A model generated the notes under the pieces. That model did not search any database. It worked only from the letters and a program-made list of their open reading frames with translations, and was not told the origin of the DNA. A DNA stretch of 19,023 nt, taken from NCBI GenBank assembly GCA_964384335.1, contig CAYLKN010000035.1:1-19023 (forward strand), given 5' to 3'. The position numbers and the translations under genes were made by a program. Shown piece by piece: positions 1 through 5,854 of this stretch (position 1 is its first letter; each line of letters starts with the position of its first letter). The stretch comes from JAUICS01 sp964384335 (GTDB lineage: Bacteria; Pseudomonadota; Alphaproteobacteria; Micavibrionales; Micavibrionaceae).

Positions 1-28
1 GGGCGCGCCATTCCTTCATGGGTCTATT

Positions 29-70
29 CCGGAGACATGGGTTACAGATTATACCGGAGACATAGGTAAC
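29..70. repeat. Tandem 17-base repeats at the end of an IS481-like element
   Basis: Two near-identical units lie 25 bases apart: CCGGAGACATGGGTTAC at 29-45 and CCGGAGACATAGGTAAC at 54-70, differing at two positions. On the minus strand they read as TGTTACC..GTCTCCGG-type blocks just after and overlapping the transposase stop codon. Repeated blocks of this kind are, from memory, usual at the ends of some IS481-family elements, where they may serve as transposase-binding sites. The matching end of the element is not in the window. Confidence 0.55.
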
Positions 71-300
71 ACTTGGGGTAACACTATTTCGTTAAATGGA
101 TTTTCATTCACCGGTTCGATTCTGTTTTCATGTTCGTCAAAAAATCCAATATAATATTTCATAAAACTGACCAACCAGATTTTGTCTTCGACCTCTCGAA
201 TGGCGACTTCCCGGGCGGCGAAGACAGATGAGAGGTTGATTTTTCGCCTGTCGATGCAAATCCTGCCACTCTTCGTGGTATTATTATGTACCCCTTGCAT
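49..300 (-). pseudogene. 3' remnant of an IS481-like transposase gene
   Basis: This is an 83-residue minus-strand reading frame resembling only the C-terminal end of IS481-family transposases, the small beta-rich segment after the DDE integrase core. The pattern is SGRICIDRRKINLSS, then VEDKIWLVSF, then a Y-x-G-FFDEHENRI stretch, the usual order of the family tail. The catalytic DDE domain is absent. The frame stays open upstream to about 404, but the residues there (from about 301) do not look like transposase, so the element was probably cut near 300 by deletion or recombination. The stop codon lies within the tandem repeats at 29-70. The product would not be active. The family call rests on the tail alone and is moderately secure. 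Confidence 0.6.
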
Positions 301-334
301 CTTTTTCCGCCTTGGCGCAGTATATCGTTCTGCG

Positions 335-363
335 TTGATAAGTGAATTTGAAAAAACTATACT
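335..363 (+). promoter_or_regulatory. Sigma70-type promoter for the thioredoxin-like gene
   Basis: A -35 hexamer TTGATA (335-340) and a -10 hexamer TATACT (358-363) are separated by 17 bases. Each matches the consensus at five of six positions. A start site near 370 would give a short leader of about 24 bases that contains the AAGGA ribosome site before the ATG at 394. This is the best-matching promoter seen in the window. It sits beside the broken end of the transposase remnant. Confidence 0.6.
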
Positions 364-393
364 TTGGTCCTGAGTAAAAATAAGGATAAAGCC

Positions 394-954
394 ATGGCCC
401 TTTTACAGACACCCGAACCGAACCGCGGCTTTAAGGCCCCGGATTTCAGCCTGCCCGGAACTGATGGAAAAACATACAGCTTCGCCGATGTAAAAGGCGA
501 AAAAGGAACCGTTGTGATGTTCATTTGCAATCACTGCCCTTATGTGAAGGCAATTACAGAGCGGATGGTGCATGATATAAAAACACTCCAGACTTTGGGG
601 TATGGAGCCGTCGCAATCATGCCGAACGACACTGTAAACTATCCTGAGGATTCATTTGAAAACATGAAGGATTTTGCCGAAGACAATCATTTTTCCTTTC
701 CCTATCTCCTCGATGAGTCGCAAAGTGTCGCCCGTGCTTACGGTGCCGTTTGCACGCCTGATATTTTCGGTTTTAATGCAAACGGCGAACTTCAGTACCG
801 GGGCCGCCTGGACAGTGCCGGTAAAGGCGAGAGAGACAATAATACGGTCAAGGAGCTTGAACAGGCAATGATACAGATCGGGGAAACCGGCCGGGGGCCG
901 GACGAACAATACCCCTCAATGGGGTGTTCCATAAAGTGGAAAAAAGCGGCATAA
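394..954 (+). CDS. Thioredoxin-family (redoxin/AhpC-TSA-like) protein
   Basis: This 186-residue protein has the thioredoxin fold of the redoxin/AhpC-TSA group and probably acts as a cytoplasmic thiol-disulfide oxidoreductase or peroxidase. Visible features are APDFSLPG near residue 15, the CNHCPY redox motif with cysteines 45 and 48, a C-T-P turn at 120-122 resembling the cis-proline loop of thioredoxins, and a conserved tail with MGCSIKWK and a third cysteine at 178. No signal peptide is visible. The frame is open from 364, but the ATG at 394 is preferred because AAGGATAAAGCC precedes it and family members start with MALLQTP. A good promoter lies at 335-363. The gene is probably transcribed alone or reads into the downstream block. 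The family is secure; the exact substrate is unknown. Confidence 0.88.
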   Translation: MALLQTPEPNRGFKAPDFSLPGTDGKTYSFADVKGEKGTVVMFICNHCPYVKAITERMVHDIKTLQTLGYGAVAIMPNDTVNYPEDSFENMKDFAEDNHFSFPYLLDESQSVARAYGAVCTPDIFGFNANGELQYRGRLDSAGKGERDNNTVKELEQAMIQIGETGRGPDEQYPSMGCSIKWKKAA

Positions 955-1013
955 AAAGTGTGGGGAACCAGGGCTTGAAGCCATAACGACAATGTATCGA
1001 AAAGGAAAAACAT

Positions 1014-1733
1014 ATGGCTGATATTTTCAGTGAAGTCGATGACGCGGTTAAACAGGAAAAACTGGAAGCGTTCTGGCAAAAATACGGCAATACGATTATT
1101 ACGGCAATTGTCGTCGTTTTTATTACTGCGGCGGGCACAAGTGCATGGCTGGCATGGCAAAAAAAACAGTATGAAGAACAGACATCGGTTCTTTTAGGTG
1201 CGTCTGATGCTGTGCCCGGTGAGGTCGCCGAGGATGAGAGTGTTGCCGGACTTACCGGCCTGCACAGGCTGATGTACTTTGTCAATCGCGGCAACTCCGC
1301 ACTGGAAAGCAATCAGAGCCTCAACGCACTGGATTATTTCCGCCAGGCGAGGGATGTTGAAAACGCGCCCCGTTTTTTCGCGGAATATGCAAGCTTGAAA
1401 TATGCGCAAACCGCATTTTCTTTGTTGTCTTCAGAACAAAATGATGATCTGGAAAGCCCCGATAAGCTTATGGAGATACTTGCGCCTTTGCGGGACGACA
1501 GGGACTCCTCATGGTCCGGACAGGCTCTGTTTTTATCGGCGCAGATTGCCGCCTATGGTCTTAACGACGCAAGTCAGGCTCTTGATATGCTTGATAAGAT
1601 CTCTCAGGCTGAGTTGCAGCAGGCAGGACTAACCCAGCCCGCGGAAGCTATGCGGCGCACAATCATGTATGATTTTTCAATGAAGCCCTCAGGCCCGGAT
1701 CAAAACGAAGAAAAAGAAGTAACAAGTAACTGA
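1014..1733 (+). CDS. Membrane-anchored TPR protein, YfgM-like
   Basis: This 239-residue protein has a short cytoplasmic N-terminus, one hydrophobic segment at residues 26-48, and a long helical periplasmic region with TPR-like helices (for example SLNALDYFRQARDVEN and ASQALDMLDKI). This is the architecture of YfgM and the alphaproteobacterial TPR_21-type proteins encoded directly before bamB. YfgM is an ancillary SecYEG partner linked to periplasmic chaperones, and a similar envelope role is inferred here. The start at 1014 is supported by AAGGAAAAACAT just upstream. The C-terminus is charged and probably disordered (DQNEEKEVTSN). bamB begins 11 bases after the stop, which points to co-transcription. 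Confidence 0.82.
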   Translation: MADIFSEVDDAVKQEKLEAFWQKYGNTIITAIVVVFITAAGTSAWLAWQKKQYEEQTSVLLGASDAVPGEVAEDESVAGLTGLHRLMYFVNRGNSALESNQSLNALDYFRQARDVENAPRFFAEYASLKYAQTAFSLLSSEQNDDLESPDKLMEILAPLRDDRDSSWSGQALFLSAQIAAYGLNDASQALDMLDKISQAELQQAGLTQPAEAMRRTIMYDFSMKPSGPDQNEEKEVTSN

Positions 1734-1744
1734 CGTCTTCTCCA

Positions 1745-3070
1745 ATGCTGCGCATTTTACATTTTCTGACAATAATATTGAGCGTGTCTGCTTTGGCCGG
1801 ATGCTCCGGCCTTTTTGAAGAAGAAGAAAAACCGCTGGAAGGGGAGCGTGTTTCCGTAATCCAGTTCCAGAACGAGCTGGAGCCCGACAGTCCCGATAAG
1901 GCGCTTCTTGACTACAGCCTCCCCCAGCCCTGGAAAAATGATTTCTGGCCACAGGCTGGCGGTTATCCGAACCATGTCATGAATCACCTGGCCCTGAATA
2001 CCGACATGCTGAAGCTTGAATGGACGGCCTCAATCGGCAAGGGAAGTTCCGGCAGGGTCCCTCTGAACACACAGCCTATCGTTTCGAACGGACGGGTTTA
2101 TACCATGGACACCGATCATCAGTTAACGGCTTTTCATGCCGGTAACGGTGACCGACTGTGGCGTGTTGATGTTTCGAAAGATGATGAGGACGATACTGTC
2201 ATTGGCGGAGGACTGGCCGCTTACCGAGGTGACCTGTATATTACAAACGGCTATGACGAGCTGATCAGTCTGGAGGGGGAGACAGGCAAGCTGCGGTGGC
2301 GGGTGTCTTTGCCGACTGTGTCCAGGGCGTCGCCAAACGTTATAAACGGCCGTGTATTTGTTCAGACGCTTGATAACCGGCTTTTGGCATTCTCGACTTT
2401 TGACGGCAGTTTTCTTTGGGACCATCAGGGCTTTGAAGAGTCGTCAGGCCTTCTCGGATCCCCCAGCCCGGCAGCCAGCCGGGATATCGTCGTACCGGCT
2501 TATTCTTCGGGCGAACTTTATGCTCTGCGGGTGGAAAACGGCTCTGTCGCCTGGCAGGACAATGTCTCTCCTCTGCGGCGTATAGGAGGTATGCAAAGTC
2601 TTTCCGCAATCCGCGGACTGCCTGTTATAGACAGAGGGATTGTCGTTGCCATAAGCTATGCCGGCAGGATCGTTGCGATTGATCAGAGAACAGGCCGCCG
2701 TGTGTGGCAAAGGGAAATCGGAGGACTGGAAACGCCCTGGATTGCAGGATCCCAGATTTTTGTACTGACATCCGAAAACAAACTTGTCAGTCTGTCCAGA
2801 ACCAACGGACTGATTCACTGGGTGACGGAACTGCCGCGATTTGAAGACCCGGAGGAAAAGGAAGGCAAGATAATTGTTTCGGGACCTATCCTGGCGGGCG
2901 GCCGCCTTTTCATCACAGGCACGGATTCAAACATTTACGAAATAACGCCTCAGGACGGCACAATAATCCGGACATGGTCAATGGGACGCGCTGTCAAAAT
3001 CCCTCCGGTTGTGGCCGGCCAGACGCTTTACATGCTGGCGGAGGATGGAACCCTTATGGCTTACAGATAA
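1745..3070 (+). CDS. bamB: Outer membrane assembly lipoprotein BamB
   Basis: This 441-residue protein begins with a lipoprotein signal: a hydrophobic stretch ending in the lipobox LAGC with cysteine 20, followed by serine, so sorting to the outer membrane is expected. The mature part is a PQQ-like beta-propeller, with repeated blocks such as G-D-LWRVDV, TGKLRWRVSL, DGSFLWDH, NGSVAWQD, TGRRVWQREI and NGLIHWVTEL. BamB is the propeller scaffold of the BAM complex that inserts beta-barrel proteins into the outer membrane. Its length is somewhat above the E. coli protein and typical for Alphaproteobacteria. No Shine-Dalgarno sequence precedes the ATG, so translation may depend on the gene 11 bases upstream. 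The neighbours, a YfgM-like gene and der, support the call. Confidence 0.92.
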   Translation: MLRILHFLTIILSVSALAGCSGLFEEEEKPLEGERVSVIQFQNELEPDSPDKALLDYSLPQPWKNDFWPQAGGYPNHVMNHLALNTDMLKLEWTASIGKGSSGRVPLNTQPIVSNGRVYTMDTDHQLTAFHAGNGDRLWRVDVSKDDEDDTVIGGGLAAYRGDLYITNGYDELISLEGETGKLRWRVSLPTVSRASPNVINGRVFVQTLDNRLLAFSTFDGSFLWDHQGFEESSGLLGSPSPAASRDIVVPAYSSGELYALRVENGSVAWQDNVSPLRRIGGMQSLSAIRGLPVIDRGIVVAISYAGRIVAIDQRTGRRVWQREIGGLETPWIAGSQIFVLTSENKLVSLSRTNGLIHWVTELPRFEDPEEKEGKIIVSGPILAGGRLFITGTDSNIYEITPQDGTIIRTWSMGRAVKIPPVVAGQTLYMLAEDGTLMAYR

Positions 3071-3074
3071 TGTT

Positions 3075-3455
3075 ATGGCATCTACGGATGAAAATCGACG
3101 GGAAGTATTTTTTAAAAATGTTCAAGACCCACGCAGGTGTGAAATACTTAAGCAAAAAATTATCGTAGCTCTTAAAACTGTTTACGATCCTGAGATTCCG
3201 GTTGATATTTACGAACTTGGTCTGATTTACAAAGTCGATGTAAAAGAAGATGATGAGGGTAATTTACACGCAGACGTATTGATGACCCTTACTGCGCCGG
3301 GATGCCCGGTTGCGGGTGAAATCCCGGTCTGGGTGGAAAACGCGTTAAGTGCCGTTCCCGGAATTACAAGTGTTAAAGTCGATCTTACCTTTGATCCCCC
3401 ATGGGAAATGAGATTCATGTCCGAAGAGGCAGAAATGGTTTTTGGCCTGCCCTGA
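3075..3455 (+). CDS. DUF59/MIP18-family Fe-S cluster assembly protein (SufT-like)
   Basis: This 126-residue protein carries the DUF59 (MIP18) domain. The signature DPEIPVDIYELGLIY is at 38-52, and the conserved TAPGCPVAGEIP segment holds cysteine 77 at 71-83. The family (SufT, MIP18, and the N-terminal part of Mrp-like proteins) helps maturation of iron-sulfur proteins, with the cysteine thought to bind metal or a cluster. PaaD-type proteins share the fold but have extra C-terminal cysteines, absent here. The frame is open further upstream, inside bamB, but the ATG at 3075, four bases after the bamB stop, gives the normal family length. The close spacing suggests a bamB transcript. The gene is not next to any visible suf gene. 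Confidence 0.85.
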   Translation: MASTDENRREVFFKNVQDPRRCEILKQKIIVALKTVYDPEIPVDIYELGLIYKVDVKEDDEGNLHADVLMTLTAPGCPVAGEIPVWVENALSAVPGITSVKVDLTFDPPWEMRFMSEEAEMVFGLP

Positions 3456-3501
3456 AAAACCGAAGTTACACGTCATATGTCTTTATTTGCAATTGCCGCC
3501 T

Positions 3502-3507
3502 TATAAT
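3502..3507 (+). promoter_or_regulatory. Consensus -10 hexamer before der
   Basis: A perfect TATAAT lies only 14 bases before the der start codon. No convincing -35 hexamer is present at 16-18 bases spacing. Initiation six to eight bases downstream would leave a leader of only a few bases. The hexamer overlaps the palindrome at 3503-3519. Confidence 0.4.
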
Positions 3508-3519
3508 ACTAAGTATTAT
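3503..3519. promoter_or_regulatory. Perfect 8-base inverted repeat before der, possible operator
   Basis: ATAATACT and AGTATTAT form a perfect inverted repeat around one central A, ending two bases before the der ATG. It overlaps the -10 hexamer and any start site, so a bound protein would block initiation. As RNA it could pair only if the start site lies upstream of it. Because it is AT-only apart from one C and one G, chance is a real alternative. Confidence 0.35.
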
Positions 3520-3521
3520 TC

Positions 3522-4970
3522 ATGCTTACTGTTGCGATTATAGGACGGCCGAATGTCGGCAAATCCACACTGTTTAACCGTCTGGCCCATAAAAAAATGG
3601 CCATCGTGGACGACAGGCCGGGCGTTACACGTGACTGGCAGGAGGCACCCGGCTCCCTTTACGATCTGAAACTCAGGATTATAGACACGGCCGGGCTTGA
3701 GGAGGTACTGGACGACAGTCTTCCTTCCCGCATGTATACGCAAACGGCAAGCGCACTTGATCAGGCGGATGTCTGTCTCTTTGTGACGGATGCCCGTGAC
3801 GGCATTACGGTTTTTGACAAACATTTTGCAAACTGGCTGCGCAAATATGATAAGCCTGTGATTTTACTTTCCAACAAATGTGAAAACTCCGAAGTCGAAA
3901 TCGTTGCCATGTCGGAATCATACAAACTGGGTCTGGGACAACCGATCCCCGTCTCCGCGGAACATGGATACGGGATGGAGGATCTTTACGAAAAGCTTCT
4001 GGAATTTGAACACGACAAAACACCTGACCCGAATGTAATGGAAAATAATGATGATGATGATGTGTTGGAAGCCGAAACCGATCTGGATCTGGATTCAATC
4101 GAAGGGGACGAGGATTATGATTTTACCGCGCAAAAAAGATTTCAGCATGAAAACGAAAAGGACCAGCCTGTAAAAATTGCCATCGTCGGACGACCGAACG
4201 CGGGTAAATCAAGCCTCTTGAATGCCATTATCGATTCTCCCCGGATGATAACAGGACCGGAAGCGGGGATCACAAGAGACAGCGTCGCCGTAAACTGGAT
4301 ATTCAAGGACAGGCATATCCGTCTTGTGGATACGGCCGGCATCCGCAAACGAACAAAGATTCAGGACAAGCTTGAGAAAACCTCCGTCAATGAATCTTTC
4401 CGGTCCATTCGTCTGGCCCAGGTCGTGATTCTTGTTATTGACGCTTGCAATCCTTTGGAAAGGCAGGATCTGGCAATCGCCTCCCATGTTTTACGGGAAG
4501 GCCGTTCTCTGATCATTGCGATTAACAAATGGGACCTTATTACGGAAAAATCAAAGTTTCAGAAGTGGATACATACAAAACTGGAATCGTCCCTGCCCCA
4601 GGTAAAAGAGATACCGGTTGTCTTTATTTCAGCCTTAAGCGGTAAAAACATAGCGAATTTGATGGATAAGGTTCTTGAGGCCTTTACAATCTGGGACAGC
4701 CGGATTTCGACGGGGCCTTTAAACCGCTGGCTTAAAAGCGTTACGGAGGCCAACCCGCCTCCCTTAGCGGATGGAAAATCAAATAAATTGCGGTTTATCA
4801 CCCAGATAAAATCCAAACCGCCGACTTTCGTTCTGTGGGCTTCAAAGCCGGACGACCTGCCTGAGAGTTACAAGAAATACCTGATGAATACCCTTTACAG
4901 GGATTTTAAACTTAAGGGAACGACCTTAAGGCTCCTTGTCAGAACAAGCCAAAACCCCTATAAGAAATAG
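3522..4970 (+). CDS. der: Ribosome assembly GTPase Der (EngA)
   Basis: This 482-residue protein has two tandem GTPase domains and a C-terminal KH-like domain, the arrangement found only in Der, which is needed for 50S subunit maturation. Domain 1 has GRPNVGKS at 8-15, DTAG at 55-58 and an NKCE specificity motif at 118-121. Domain 2 has GRPNAGKS at 223-230, DTAG at 270-273 and NKWD at 335-338. The KH-like part covers roughly the last 110 residues. The linker between the GTPases (about 161-215) is strongly acidic, with DDDD at 177-180. There is no Shine-Dalgarno sequence before the ATG; a -10 hexamer and a palindrome lie immediately upstream. Confidence 0.96.
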   Translation: MLTVAIIGRPNVGKSTLFNRLAHKKMAIVDDRPGVTRDWQEAPGSLYDLKLRIIDTAGLEEVLDDSLPSRMYTQTASALDQADVCLFVTDARDGITVFDKHFANWLRKYDKPVILLSNKCENSEVEIVAMSESYKLGLGQPIPVSAEHGYGMEDLYEKLLEFEHDKTPDPNVMENNDDDDVLEAETDLDLDSIEGDEDYDFTAQKRFQHENEKDQPVKIAIVGRPNAGKSSLLNAIIDSPRMITGPEAGITRDSVAVNWIFKDRHIRLVDTAGIRKRTKIQDKLEKTSVNESFRSIRLAQVVILVIDACNPLERQDLAIASHVLREGRSLIIAINKWDLITEKSKFQKWIHTKLESSLPQVKEIPVVFISALSGKNIANLMDKVLEAFTIWDSRISTGPLNRWLKSVTEANPPPLADGKSNKLRFITQIKSKPPTFVLWASKPDDLPESYKKYLMNTLYRDFKLKGTTLRLLVRTSQNPYKK

Positions 4971-5003
4971 TATTCTTTTAAATACTTACAGAAAGAAATC
5001 AAA

Positions 5004-5819
5004 ATGGAAATCGAATTCATTACGATATGGCTTTTCCGGGTAATTTCCGCGATTTTAATCCTCGTTGCCGGATACGCCATTGGCCAGTGGCTGAACATGA
5101 CAATAAAGAAAATTAACAAGCTGGATGAAACCTTACGTTCGTTTCTGGGCGGGCTTGCAAAATATGCCGTCCTGGCCATCGCGATTATCACGGTTCTCTC
5201 ACAATTCGGTGTCCAGACGGCATCCCTTATTGCCGTTCTTGGTGCGGCCGGCCTTGCGATCGGACTGGCGCTTCAAGGTACATTAAGCAATGTCGCCGCC
5301 GGTGTGATGCTTTTGATTATAAGGCCGTTTAATGTCGGAGATTACATTACCGTCGGAAATGTTGGCGGGACTGTAAAAAGTCTGAGTCTGTTCGGGACAG
5401 AACTTGCAACGCCGGACAATGTTTATATTTTTGCACCCAACAGTCAGATCTGGAACCAGGAAATTCATAATTATTCGCGAAATACCGAGCGGCGTATGGA
5501 TCTCACCGTTTCTATAAGCTACCGGGATGATATTGACAAAGCGATGAATGTGTTGATGGATACCCTGAATAAAGACGAGCGGGTTTTGAAAACCGAAGGT
5601 TCCGAGCCCCAGGTCATGGTCGGGGAGCTTGGCAATTCTTCAGTGGATCTGATCGTCCGTTTCTGGTGCGGCAACGCAGATTACTGGAACCTCAAATGGG
5701 ATTTGACGAAGGCAATCAAAAAAGTTCTGGATCAGAACAACATTACCATCCCGTTCCCGACCCAGAGCCTTGAAATTATTTCACCGCCAACTGAAAACAG
5801 CGATCAAAAAGCGGCCTGA
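5004..5819 (+). CDS. MscS-family small-conductance mechanosensitive channel
   Basis: This 271-residue inner membrane protein matches the short MscS form. Three hydrophobic segments are visible at about 7-30, 52-70 and 73-106. The third is the glycine- and alanine-rich pore helix (VLGAAGLAIGLALQGTLSNVAAG reads across 78-100), followed by the beta domain start RPFNVGDYI at 107-115. The rest is the cytoplasmic beta and alpha-beta cage, with the family-like tail TIPFPTQSLEI. Such channels open under membrane tension and release osmolytes after hypo-osmotic shock. The gene starts 33 bases after der, with only a weak AGAAAG ribosome site. It ends 35 bases from the convergent acnA gene, with no clear terminator between. 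Confidence 0.92.
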   Translation: MEIEFITIWLFRVISAILILVAGYAIGQWLNMTIKKINKLDETLRSFLGGLAKYAVLAIAIITVLSQFGVQTASLIAVLGAAGLAIGLALQGTLSNVAAGVMLLIIRPFNVGDYITVGNVGGTVKSLSLFGTELATPDNVYIFAPNSQIWNQEIHNYSRNTERRMDLTVSISYRDDIDKAMNVLMDTLNKDERVLKTEGSEPQVMVGELGNSSVDLIVRFWCGNADYWNLKWDLTKAIKKVLDQNNITIPFPTQSLEIISPPTENSDQKAA

Positions 5820-5854
5820 TATCTTCTCTAATTTTCTGCCCTCCCCGGATTTCT

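Noticed and set aside
4045..4066. GAT repeat in der as a contingency (phase-variation) locus
   Set aside because: The unit is three bases, so length change keeps the frame; only the linker length would vary.
4970..4988. AGTATT/AATACT inverted repeat after der as a terminator
   Set aside because: The stem is six AT-rich pairs and no T-run follows, so it is too weak for intrinsic termination.
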